Shown: positions 41,930 through 53,406 of the stretch, piece by piece | How the letters are laid out: every line of letters starts with the position of its first letter | Numbering within the stretch: the stretch's first letter is position 1 | DNA from: Chamaelirium japonicum | Taxonomy: Eukaryota > Streptophyta > Magnoliopsida > Liliales > Melanthiaceae | Length of the DNA: 64,000 bases | Direction: 5' to 3' | NCBI GenBank assembly: GCA_947650365.1 | Contig: OX393550.1 | Span: 73,747,478-73,811,477, forward strand | Notes under the pieces: generated by a model | The model's input: the letters and a program-made list of their open reading frames with translations, nothing else | The model's database searches: none | Told to the model about the DNA's origin: nothing | Made by a program: the position numbers and the translations under genes

Positions 41930-42974
41930 TTTGACCTAACTCCCTCTCCGACCCTCTCTCTCTCTCTCTATTTCCTCCCCCCCTCCCCGGCCTCCCTTTC
42001 TTCTCTCTCTCGATCTAATCCCCCCCTCTCAGCCCGGCCTTCCTCCCCGCCCCTCTCTCTCTCGATCTAATCCCCCCCTCCGGCCGGCCACCCCTCCCCT
42101 CCCTTGCACCTCCAGCCACTCCTCCCCTCTCTCGTGCCACCGATTGTGACGCCAGTGCTCCTCCTCCTCCTCGAGGCCTACCGACCATCTCTGGTGAGCT
42201 CTTCCTCCTCCTCTCTCTCCCCCTTAGTTTATTTTGTTCCAAATTGCATCCTAAAGTTTGAAATGTTAGCACAATACCCCTTTTGTCATCTACTTAATTC
42301 CCTCATTTGGTAATTTTTATCTTATCAAAACTGAACTGAATGGGGAGAATGGGGGGCAAAATCTAGTTTTTAGACTAGGGTTAAGTAATTATAAAGTTTA
42401 AAATATTTGCACAATACCCCTTTTGTCATCTACTTAATTCCCTCATTTGGTAATTTTTATCCTATCAAAACTGAATTGAATGGGGGGCAAAATGTAGTTT
42501 TTAGACTAGGGTGAGCGTCGGTTTTGTCAGTCGGTTTCGGTGTCGGTTTTGTCGGTTTTATTTTTTTCGGTTTACGAAAAATCAAAACCAAAACCGAAAC
42601 CGAAATGGTCGGTTTTTGTCGGTTCAATGTGATATGAGGTATGCTAAAGCCATAAATCGACTCGAGCGACAGAGAGAACCGTCAGACCCCAAGTGTTTAC
42701 TTGACGAGGCTCATTGACTTGTTGACTTACTATCGCATAACTTCGGTGCTATGCCTAGCATTTGGACTATCAGCAGTTCAAATACTGGCCACCAACCCTA
42801 GGTTTACTATGTAACTAGTCTACTCATCATAATACACCCATCCATTAGGGATGTGGATGGCTTGTAGAAGTTTCGGTTCGGTGTTCCATACCCGGGAACC
42901 GAAACCAAAATTGTGCGGAGTCTTATAGCATTGTTTGAAATTACTTCAAGTGTTGTATATCCAGATAGACGAAG
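41930..42974 (+). other. Leader region of element A
   Basis: CT-rich leader (41940-42215), then a ~150-190-bp tandem duplication (42240-42510, GCACAATACCCCTTTTGTCATC units), then GGTTTTGTCGGTTT-rich sequence. The last ~140 bases before the ATG match those before the transposase of element C (61000-61136). Confidence 0.6.
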
Positions 42975-43769
42975 ATGTCTTCGATCAATAAGAGTTGGAT
43001 GCGTAATTTGAATCGCATGAGCCAAGAGTACAGAGAAGGAGTCAGGAAATTTTTGGATTTTTTATTTGAGCATCTTGCACCGCTTGATGGAAAATTGTGT
43101 GTCCCTGTATAGACTGAGGAAGGGTGACTAGAAAGGTTCGAGAGGAATATGAGGTTGATCTGGTAATGCATGGCATTGACATTAGCTATTCCTGTTGGTT
43201 CTTACAAGATGAGGAGCTAGATGCAGTCCCCATGGTAGCTCACGGTGAAACTGCAAACACAGTGATCGATAATGATAATATTAATACAGACGATGACGAT
43301 GACATGCAGGGTATGATACATGATTTACAAGGTGGAATAGGCATGGAAACACCGTCAGGTGATCAGCCCAATATTGAAGCGGACAAGTTCTATAGATTGC
43401 TTAAAGATGCCGAACAACCTCTATACCCGGGGTGTGAGAAGTTTTCAAAACTCTCTTTCACTGTAAAGCTTCTTCATTTGAAGTGCCTCAATGGTTGGAG
43501 TAATAAGTCATTTAATATGTTGGTAGAGTTGCTGAAAGAGGCTTTTCCTATAGGTGAGACAGTACCGAAATCATTCTAAGATGCAAAGAAGACAATTAAA
43601 GATCTCAATCTTGGTCATAAGAAAATTGATGCATGCGTGAACGATTGTATATTGTACCGGAAGGAGTACGAACATGCGCCGTCATGCCATATATACGGAG
43701 CAACGAGATATAAAGAGACGAATATCGAGTCTAGTACCAATCGAAGGAAGAAAAATATATCTGCAAAGG
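42975..43769 (+). pseudogene. CACTA TNP2 transposase pseudogene, segment 1 (element A)
   Basis: Matches 61137-61931 of element C at over 90%. The ATG and first residues (MSSINKSWM) are kept. One A is lost in the GGAAAA run near 43090, and a TGA and a TAG follow; another TAA appears near 43577. Encodes the Transpos_assoc N-terminal region and the start of the tnp2 domain. Ends at the AGG target site of element B. Confidence 0.88.
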
Positions 43770-46285
43770 CACTACAAGAAATAGGGTCTTTACCGACGGA
43801 CATTATTATCACCGTCGGTAATAATACACTTTTTACCGACGGTTACAATAATATCCGTCGGTATTATAACTTCAATTTTTTAAATTTTGTTTGCATATTT
43901 ATACCGACGGTATACATATTTACCGTCGGTAATATACTTTATACCGACGGCTACATATATACCGTCGGCAAAATGTCATCGTCGTGATATTGTACCGACG
44001 GAAATTGTATTTCCGTCGGTATAACCAATTTTACCGACAACCATAATATGTCCGTCGGCAATATACCGACGGTAATACAATGTCCGTCGGTAAAATTGTC
44101 CCGACGAAACTCAGTGTAAAAACCGAGCCTCTGGAAAAAATTGGAAGGTTGAGTTTCGTCGTGCTATTTACCGACGGATGTTAAAGTTCCGTCGGTATAA
44201 CTAATTATACCGACGGAATTTATATGTCTGTCGACACTATACCGACGGTAATTAAGTTTCCATCGGTAAAATGTCCCGACGAAACTCAGGGTGCCAAACC
44301 GAGCCTCTAGAAAAAATTGAACTTGTGGTTTCGTCGTGGAGTTTTACCGACGGATAGTTATTTACCGTCGGTAAAAATATTAGATTTACCGACGGCAGAC
44401 GAACTTTCCGTCGGTAAAAACCCTGTTATAAAATAAAACAGTCGAGATCCCCTTTGATCTCTTCTGTTTCGATCTCTCCCGGCCGCCCCTCTATCTCTCT
44501 CTCTCTCAATCTCCCCCCCTCCCCGGCCACCCTCCCCCCCTCCCCGGCCTCCCCCCCCTCCCCGGCCTCCCTCCCCCCCTCCGGTCGGCCGGCCACCCCT
44601 CCCCTCTCGTGCGCGCCGGCGAGCTCCGCCTCCTCCTCCTCCTGTGGACTCCGGTGAGCTCCTCTCGTGCGCGCCGGCGAGCTCCTCCTCCTCCTCCTCC
44701 CCCCGGTGAGCTCCTAATTTTAAGAAATAAAAATGATGTGCAAATCTACCTGGTAGGCAACAGCAAGTGATCGAAGTCCTCTTTCTGCAAATTTGTCTAT
44801 TGTTCCATGCACTTTCCGCTCAATGTCTGTTTTGTTCCATGTAAGATCAAGAATCTACAAGTATAGACATTTTCAGCAATAGTTAAAGCCACATATTTTC
44901 AGATGTTAGTGACCTATCTACAGCATCATGGATCATGCTATAACCATTCATTTGCAAGTAGTTTTAAGCTATTAGTGGAGTTTGGTCGGCTCAGCCTGCC
45001 AGGCCAGACCACCAAAATTGAAAATAGCCAGGCATAGACTCTATGAATTCAAGCTCTTGACCGAGCTCAAGCCTGCTTTTAGGCCTGGAAAAAAATGCAA
45101 TCTAATATGGGTGACCCATGGACGATCAGAAGTATCATGTACATCATACACTTTATTACACACACATACACATAAACACAAACACCAACACAAAAAAAAA
45201 AAATAGAAACTATGAAGAGTCCAATTGTCCAATTTAACTGAGATGAAGATCTTAAAATTCCAAATACCTACTGATTAAAACACATCCTGCAATCTTTGCT
45301 CCCGCCATGGTAACCAACAAAATCAATTTTTGGTCCCATTCCCGAATTCAAGTTGTGAAACTCGTCCTAGAAACCGGTGTTCATCCTTAAGTCTAAGTTA
45401 TAGACATACCGTCAAGTCTTGTCCCACTTACATGGAGTTGGCTTTATGAAACCTTCTTTGCATGTCATTCCTATTTAGGTAATATTTTATCATCTCTCAG
45501 TTCTGGATTGTGTAAATATTATTTTGTAATATATGGTTATTTTTTGTTCTTGTCTATAATTGTCGGCCGGGAACTGTGGTAATATTTGATAATTTGCTGT
45601 AATTTTTTATCAATTTAGGTAATATTTTATAAATTGTGGTAATATTTGATAAATTGTGGTAATATATTGTGGTATTGAATCACAGGAATTAAATAACAAT
45701 ATTTAGGTAAATTTATTAAAAAAAAAAAACATACTTATTACCGATGGAAATTAATTATTCCGTCGGTAATAATATTTTTATTTTTTTTTAAATTATTAAT
45801 ACTTTGCCGACGGCATATAATATCCGTCGGTAATATATATATTATTACCGACGGGTAATATATATATGCGTCGGTAATATATATAGTATTACCGACGGTT
45901 ATATAAATTTGGTCGGTAATATATATATTATTACCGACGGGTAATATATATATGTGTCGGTAATATATATAGTATTACCGACAGTATAAACTATACCCGT
46001 CGGTAAAATGGTTATATATTACCGACGGAGTATTATATTTCGTCGGCAATACTATATTATATTAGTTTTAAATTGATTAAATATTACCGACGACGTTAAT
46101 ATTACCGTCGGTATTAATTATTATTACCGACGGTAATATTTGGTCCGTCGTATTGTTTTCCCCGACGCCTTCTTTCCCGACAGCCAGCGACGGAAATATC
46201 TTCCGTCGCTATAGAATATTACCGACGGAATTTTAATATTACCGACGGATATTGTCCGTCGGTAATAACTGTTTTTTTTGTAGTG
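43770..46285. mobile_element. Non-autonomous CACTA element B with captured host exon
   Basis: Ends CACTACAAGAAATAGGG and TTTTTTGTAGTG, with an AGG target duplication (43767-43769, 46286-46288) inside the transposase of element A. The intact copy in element C shows the uninterrupted site. ACCGACGG subterminal repeats fill 43790-44425 and 45730-46265. The middle holds a CT-rich leader and a plasma-membrane H+-ATPase exon. No transposase. The AT-rich stretch 45480-45700 matches 57320-57560 in element A. Confidence 0.92.
44750..44854 (-). pseudogene. Captured exon of a plasma-membrane P-type H+-ATPase
   Basis: 105 bases, 35 codons, no stop, translating to [20 protein letters not shown] followed by [15 protein letters not shown]. 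This is the nucleotide-binding-domain segment of plant autoinhibited H+-ATPases (family form ...[16 protein letters not shown]). It is bordered by an AG acceptor (TTGTAG) and a GT donor (GTAGAT), so genomic DNA with intron flanks was captured. It lies antisense to the host transposon A. The rest of the ATPase is absent. Confidence 0.85.
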
Positions 46286-47140
46286 AGGTTCTCCTATACT
46301 TCCCGCTTAGGGACAGGCTTCAGAGGTTGTTTATGTCATCGAAGACTGCTGAGCACATGAGGTGGCATGCACGAGAACATACAGATGACGGGGTTATGAG
46401 ACATCCGACCGACTCTCTGACGTGGAAAGATTTTGATCATACCTATCCTGAATTCGCATGTGAAGTTCGCAACGTCAGGTTAGGGCTTGCTAGCGATGGC
46501 TTCAATCCCTTTGGAAATATGAGTGTGTCATACAACATTTGGCTAGTTATCCTAATTCCATACAATTTGCCTCCCTGGATGTGCTTAAAAAAGCCATACA
46601 CAATGCTCTCCTTGCTCATTCTCGGACTCAGGTCGCCTGGTAATGATATTGACGTTTACTTGCAGCCGTTGATTGAGGAGTTGAACGAGTTATGAGAAGT
46701 TGGGGCCGATACGTATGATGCCTCGTTGTGCCAGAATTTTCAGATGCATGCAGCACTTCTATGGACCATCAATGATTTTCCTGCATATGCCAACTTATCC
46801 GAGTGGAGTACTAAAGGAAAATTGGTATGCCCTATATACAATAAGGAGACAGATTCATTACGGTTGAAGAACGGAGGCAAGTTCTGTTATATGGGCCATC
46901 GAAGATTCCTTGTTGACGGCCATAAGTGGAGGTAGAACAAAAGAACGTTCAATGGCAAAAAGGAACTTGCAAAGGCCCCGGAGCAGTTTTTGGGGGTAGA
47001 AGTCTTGTGTGAATTGGATCAGCTTGATGCGTTGGTACTTGGGAAAGGCAAAAAGAAGATAACGTATGAAGATTCTACGCGTGAGCATAACTGGAAGAAG
47101 AAGAGTATTTTCTTTAAACTACCGTACTGGAGCAGCCTAT
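46286..47140 (+). pseudogene. CACTA TNP2 transposase pseudogene, segment 2 (element A)
   Basis: Continues the tnp2 domain: LLYFPLRDRLQRLF, LASDGFNPFGNMS, PYNLPPWMCLKKPY, DIDVYLQPLIEELNEL. Relative to element C it has a TGA for W near 46693 and a TAG for Q near 46933. It ends at the CCTAT target site of the inverted-LTR element. Confidence 0.88.
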
Positions 47141-47180
47141 TGTGGGTGCAAATTTTGGCAAGAAGTCTGCAAAAAGCGCG

Positions 47181-47610
47181 ACCCACCGGCCCTGCCTGGT
47201 GGGCCCCCGGAGACCACAACGCGACCCACCGGCCCTGCCTGGTGGGCCCCCGGAGACCACAGCGGGACCCACCGGCCCTGCCTAGTGGGCCCCCGGAGAC
47301 CACAGCGCGACCCACTGGCCCTGCCTGGTGGGCCCCCGGAGACCACAGCGGGACCCACCGGCCCTGCCTGGTGGGCCCCCGGAGACCACAGCGGGACCCA
47401 CCGGCCCTGCCTGGTGGGCCCCCGGAGACCACAGCGGGACCCACCTGCCCTGCCTGGTGGGCCCCCGAAGACCACAGCGGGACCCACCGGCCCTGCCTGG
47501 TGGGCCCCCGAAGACTACAGCGGGACCCACCAGCCCTGCCTGGTGGGCCCCCGAAGACTACAGCGGGACCCACCGGCCCTGCCTGGTGGGCCCCCTAAGA
47601 CGGCAGCGGA
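47181..47610. repeat. 43-bp minisatellite, 10 copies, left arm
   Basis: The unit begins ACCCACCGGCCCTGCCTGG and ends in GGAGACCACAGCGGG; each holds a CCCACC...GGTGGG palindrome. Strict 43-base spacing. Long proline/tryptophan ORFs on both strands are artefacts of it. Confidence 0.95.
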
Positions 47611-48655
47611 GCCCACCAGCCTTACCTGGAGGATCCCCAGATACGACAGCAAAAAACTGCCATTTACCACCAGAGAATCCTATAAATAGCAGAGCCTTCA
47701 AATGTAAAAGGGGCCGGGATCCAATCTCAGATCCAAGTCAAAATCCAGAAACCAGAGCTCTGGAATTTCTATCTTCTCATATCCTCCACCTCTCCTCGAT
47801 CTTCTTCTTGTCTCTGAAGAGATCGGAGAGACTTCAGTGACACTCGGCCTGTCGAGGTCACTTCGAACGAAGTGTTAGTGAATTTGGGTTGCTCCCTATA
47901 GCATGGAGACGTAGGCTTCGGCTGAACTCCGAGATCACTTCTCGTGTCAATTCTCTCTGGTTGCTTCTCTGTTAGCATATCAAAAGCTGCAACTCCAATC
48001 GATAGATCAAACAACGATCTTCGACTTCAACTTCGATTGACTGGTGAGGCGAGGTCTTCGGGTCAGCACGAAGATTTTCCCCCAGAGTTTGGCGCCGTCT
48101 TTGGGATCCATTTGAAAAGCTCAGTGTGCTCGACGACAACATCGGATCGGTTGAACAGACAACCGATCTTCAAAATCAAACTTCTCAGCTTCCTCGGTTG
48201 AGCAGACAACCTATTGGACACGAGCGATCTGGTTGCTTCCTCCGCTTTCACTGAATGGCGAAGACTCTATCAGGATCATCCAGAGGGAAGTTACTCACAA
48301 CGACATCAGTTTCGACTCGAGACTCGCTCAATGAGTCGGCAGCTCAACTTCAATCCAACAAACCGCTCTTTCTAGACAATCCATCGTCGATATCTCCCAT
48401 CGATATCCTAAGCCTTTCAAGTCTGACTCTCCTCCAATCCCTACATTGGGGGTGAGGTTCGAAACGAAAGGGCTCACTTGAAGACTACAACGAGGTGATA
48501 GGCAAAGGTATATGTTACATATCCGCAAAGTCCGAGGCACACTCGCTGCCTCGGCATTCGGCGAAGCCCAAGAAGACAGCCTTGGCACTCGAATGCAAAG
48601 TCTGAGGTGCACTCGTTGCCTCGACATTCGGCGAAGTCCAAGGAGACAGCCTTGG

Positions 48656-49190
48656 CACAACTCTCAATTTCAAGCTACCAGGTCGTTTAACAAGTTTAGG
48701 GCCTCGTGTTGCGACACGACCCTTTACGTGCAAATGTTAAACGGTTTCGGGTTGTGAAACAGCACAACTCTCAATTTCAAGCTACCAGGTCGTTCAACAA
48801 GTTTAGGGCCTCGTGTTGCGACACGACCCTTTACGTGCAAATATTAAACGGTTTCGAGTTGTGAAACAGCACAACTCTCAATTTCAAGCTACCAGGTCGT
48901 TTAACAAGTTTAGGGCCTCGTGTTGCGACACGACCCTTTACGTGCAAATGTTAAACAGTTTCGGGTTGTGAAACAGCACAACTCTCAATTTCAAGCTACC
49001 AGATCGTTTAACAAGTTTAGGGCCTCGTGTTGCGACACGACCCTTTACGTGCAAATGTTAAACGGTTTCGGGTTGTGAAACAGCACAACTCTCAATTTCA
49101 AGCTACCAGGTCGTTTAACAAGTATGGGGCCTCGTGTTGCGACACGACCCCTTATGTGCAAATGTTAAACCTATTCAATCATTCTATTCT
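48656..49190. repeat. 107-bp tandem repeat, 5 copies
   Basis: Units start CACAACTCTCAATTTCAAGC at 48656, 48763, 48870, 48977 and 49084, exactly 107 bases apart, with few differences. Confidence 0.95.
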
Positions 49191-51360
49191 ATTCAGAATA
49201 TCAACACTCAGATACATAATCCGAGGCATCTTCGCTGCCTCGACGTGCAGCAAAGTCCAAAGACAAGCCTCAACACTCGAATGAAAAGTTCAAGATGCTC
49301 TACACCGTCTCGGCACCTAACGAACTTGGAGAGAGAGCTCTGGTGCTCACAGACAAAGTCCGAGGTGACCATCGCCTCGGCACTCAGCAAGTACAAAATC
49401 CGAGACCTGCTCTCGGCACCCTAGCGAAGCCCAAGCTCTCAGCCCCAACACATCTCGACATGAAGATCAAGGTCCAACGCGTTCTGCAGCATTCAGCCAA
49501 CGTCACTCCAGAGGCAGAACATCCCTCAACTTACCAAGTCACCACAGAAGACTTCTACCACTCGACACTCATAAGAGAGCATCACGCACTCTCATACTCG
49601 AGGAAGACGCGTTCTGGAAGTTCACCACCGATGAGAGGGTGAATCTACACTCTTCTATAGCCAGCATCAACATACAAAGACATGTGCTCCACACTCCAAA
49701 TTAGTTAAGAGAACATTGCGGCCCAACTCCTGCCAACTGAGGAGATAGGAGAAACAATCCTCCAACAACTGACAGACGAAGACTCATCAACCATTCAAAG
49801 ATAAAGTCTGAGGCATGAACCGCAGTATTCGATCAAAGTCCAAATTTAGTCCTAGTATTTGGTAGCATAGTCCGAGACCAATATCTTGGCATTTGGTCGA
49901 AAGTCCAAGCTCGCAACCTTGGCACGAGGTAGCAAAGTCCGAGACCTGAGTCTCGGCATTCAATCGAAGTCTTCGCTCATGGCCTCAACACTATTCGGTA
50001 GCAAAACATTCAAATTCTATTCAGAACACCCAGACATTCAATTGCTTTCCTAAGTTAGCAAGCACCAACTACTGTGAGAGGGTTTGCGATCACAACATGA
50101 TGTTCAGTGCTACAAATGGTCGATCGATGGTCGATCTTCCGACTACCTTCAACCTTTCGACAATAGCTGATCGTCACGACTGATCGGCCAAAACTCGCCG
50201 CAACTTCTTCGAAGTACAACAAATATATTGATCCCCTAGATTGTTACCCATAAATCGATTGGCTAACATTTGAGCGGGGGTTGCTTATGTCTTCCCACAT
50301 GTTCGATGCTTGATGAACACCAATTAAAGACGACTTTACTCGATCGAAGAATCATGCTCGCAAACAATGGACAAGACTACACACTTTCATTACGTGGGGG
50401 ACCTCTTAAACTTGAAGAGAACGGGTGGATTCAATCGCATGCATTGAGCTATCAGCCACCTAATTCAACTCGCTGCGAGTACACAATCACATTCCCAACA
50501 TCCATTACTTTCACTTCCCCATCAAAGCAACATCAATGGCCATGATTCATTATCCATTGTTTGGGGCTGCCAACTTGGCATGGCATTCACCTAAAGCACA
50601 AAGTTTGTATGGCATCTCATGGCCCCCTTCAAATGTTTCCAGCAGCAATAAGGACATGCACCACATGATGGAGTTGGCAACACAAGGTGGCAAAACGAGT
50701 TGGCTATGTTGCCACATCATGCTCCACCAAGTGAGAGCCCACCAGCACTCCTCATCACGTGGAGATGGCAAAGCCATGCATTGCCGTCCCGTCAACCCGG
50801 ATCAAGAGCAGCTCATGAAGTCACAACGTGACTGCATAATTGAATTAGAGCAGCCCTCCTGTTGTGAAGTCACAACCCGTGACTTCACAGCAGAGTTTGA
50901 GCAGTCCCAACCCGTGACTGCACAGTGAGGTTTGAGCAGCCGCTGAAGATTGTGATCCCCCGACCCATGACTGTACAGTGGCTCAGATCTTCTATTCTCC
51001 GGTGTCAACAAATCAATGCAGCTGTTGCCCACTACCCACCTTTCAAAAGGCATCAACGACCATAATTTATGCCATCAATCACAGCCTCTGCGTGGCAATC
51101 GGTCATGGACCATTGACCCGATCAACGGCTAGAAGTGATACCATCCAATCAAGGCAGCAGAGCCCGTGATTTCATCCCGTGGTTTCACAGTGGATGAAGA
51201 TCTTCTTCTCTCCCACCGACGACCACGAAGCGATGAAGATCTTCTTCTCTCCCACCGGCGACCACGAAGCGATGAAGCTCCGCCCCGCACCAAATCAAAC
51301 CCGGCTGCAACATCTCCCACTGCACCGACAACAGCACTCCGCCTCCGATCGGCTGCCGGC
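49191..51360. other. Non-coding interior of the inverted-LTR element
   Basis: Degenerate repeats of AAAGTCCGAG and CTCGGCA (49220-50000), then unique sequence. No gag, RT or integrase motif was found in any frame read. Confidence 0.55.
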
Positions 51361-51409
51361 GACTGATCGGGCAAATCCAACCGGTCAAGGTTTCAGCGAT
51401 CGGTCGAAA

Positions 51410-52430
51410 AGGGGGTTTTTCTACAGATTTAGTTCAAAATTTGCCGATCAGTGCTTCCGATCGGTAAAAATTTGCCGATCAGTGCTTCCGATCGGTAAAA
51501 ATTTGCCGATCAGTGCTTCCGATCGGTCAAGATTTGCCGATCAGTGCTTCCGATCGGTTAAAATTTGCCGATCAGTGCTTCCGATCGGTCAAAATTTGCC
51601 GATCGGCAACCTCGATCCCCTTCTTCCCCTTCATCCTCCACCTGATCGGCCAAAATCCTACTGGATCTGGCGCCAAATATGGATATCCAACCGATCACCC
51701 ATTTCCTGACCAGCTTTTTTTGTCCGATCGATGACCACCTCCCGATCGGTGATTTTCACCCGATCGGTGAAATTCACCCGATCGGTGAACTTCTCCCGAT
51801 CAGTGATCTGCATCCGATCGATCCCTCCCGATCGGTGATTTTCACCCGATCGGTGAACTTCTCCCGATCGGTGAAATTCACCCGATCAGTAATCTGCACC
51901 CGATCGGCTACCTCCACCCGATCGACGATTTTTCACCCAATCGGTTTCTCCAACAGCCCTTCTCCAACATCCTCGAATTTCAACAATCATGGGTCGAGGC
52001 CATCCTCCCCTCTTCGATCTAATCCATCAGATCTAATCCGCGACCCTGGCAGAGGGTCTTCCATTGATCGGTCAAATTTGACCGATCACTTTGACCGATC
52101 AAATTTGACCGATCACTTTGACCGATCAAATTTGACCGATCAAGTTTGACCGATCACTTTGACCGATCAAATTTGACCGATTACTTCGACCGACCGATCA
52201 CTCCGACCGATCGGTCAAATTCGATCGATCACTTCGACCGATCACTTTGATCGATCGGTTAAATTCGACCGATCGGTCGAATTCGACTGATCGGTCGAAT
52301 TCAACCGATCGGTCGATTTTCTACTGGATCTGGCAAAAAACTTATGTTTTTAGCCGATCACCCAAACCTTGACCGGCTGATTTTAACCGATCGGTCAAAA
52401 TCAACCGATCGGTCGATTTTCTACTGGATC
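51410..52430. repeat. CCGATCGG palindrome-rich tandem region
   Basis: 51445-51610 repeats a ~31-base unit TTTGCCGATCAGTGCTTCC about six times. 51740-51940 repeats CCCGATCGGTGAA. 52060-52420 repeats TTTGACCGATCA and GACCGATCGGTC. All share the GATCGG core. Confidence 0.85.
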
Positions 52431-52959
52431 GGCCAAAAAACTATGTTTTTTGACCGAAAACTCTGGGGGAAAATCTTCGTGCCGACCCGAAGACCTCGCC
52501 TCACCAGTCAATCGAAGTTGAAGTCGAAGATCCTTGTTTGATCTATCGATTGGAGTTGCAGCTTTTGATATGCTAACATAGAAGCAACCAGAGAGAATTG
52601 ACACGAGAAGTGATCTCGGAGTTCAGCCGAAGCCTACGTCTCCATGCTATAGGGAGCAACCCGAATTCACTAACACTTCGTTCGAAGTGACCTCGACAGG
52701 CCGAGTATCACTGAAGTCTCTCCGATCTCTTCAGAGCAAGAAGAAGATCAAGGAGAGGTGGAGGATATGAGAAGATAGAAATTCCAGAGCTCTGGTTTCT
52801 GGATTTTGACCTGGATCTGAGATTGGATCCCGGCCCCTTTTATATTTGAAGGCTCTGCTATTTATAGGATTCTCTGGTGGTAAATGGTGGTTTTTTGCTG
52901 TCGTATCTGGGGATCCTCCAGGTAAGGCTGGTGGGCTCCGCTGCCGTCTTAGGGGGCCC

Positions 52960-53370
52960 ACCAGGCAGGGCCGGTGGGTCCCGCTGTAGTCTTCGGGGGC
53001 CCACCAGGCAGGGCCGGTGGGTCCCGCTGTAGTCTTCGGGGGCCCACCAGGTAGGGCCGGTGGGTCCCGCTGTGGTCTTCGGGGGCCCACCAGGCAGGGC
53101 AGGTGGGTCCCGCTGTGGTCTCCGGGGGCCCACCAGGCAGGGCCGATGGGTCCCGCTGTGGTCTCCGGGGGCCCACCAGGCAGGGCCGGTGGGTCCCGCT
53201 GTGGTCTTCGGGGGCCCACAAGGCAGGGCCGGTGGGTCGCACTGTGGTCTCCGGGGGCCCACCAGGCAGGGCCGGTGGGTCCCGCTGTGGTCTCCGGGGG
53301 CCCACCAGGCAGGGCCGGTGGGTCGCGCTGTAGTCTCCGGGGGCCCACCAGGCAGGGCCGGTGGGTCGTG
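52960..53370. repeat. 43-bp minisatellite, 10 copies, right arm
   Basis: Reverse complement of the left-arm array with the same spacing and copy number. Confidence 0.93.
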
Positions 53371-53406
53371 CTTTTTGCAGACTTCTTGCCAAAATTTGCA
53401 CCCACA

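Larger units (their letters stand above)
47141..53406. mobile_element. Large element with inverted LTR-like arms
   Basis: The left arm 47141-48084 and right arm 52464-53406 are inverted copies of about 943 bases and about 95% alike. Outer ends are TGTGGGTGCAAATTTTGG and its complement. The arm looks like an LTR: TG start, TATAAATAG promoter, CCCCCA end, and next to the left arm a primer-site-like TGGCGCCGTCTTTGGGA. Flanks CCTAT/CCTAC fit a 5-bp duplication of the site seen intact in element C. The interior is non-coding and rich in tandem repeats. No protein domain was found. Confidence 0.82.

Noticed and set aside
47019..47840. Overlapping proline/tryptophan-rich ORFs of 100-200 residues
   Set aside because: A 43-bp repeat is not a multiple of three and is stop-free, so it opens all frames. 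The same applies to 52731-53611.
48656..49190. CRISPR-like regular spacing
   Set aside because: Whole 107-bp units repeat with no unique spacers and the DNA is a plant nuclear genome.
51179..52149. ORFs of 150-180 residues rich in SDRS and ITRSV
   Set aside because: Translations of the GATCGG tandem region; composition follows the repeat and no domain is present.
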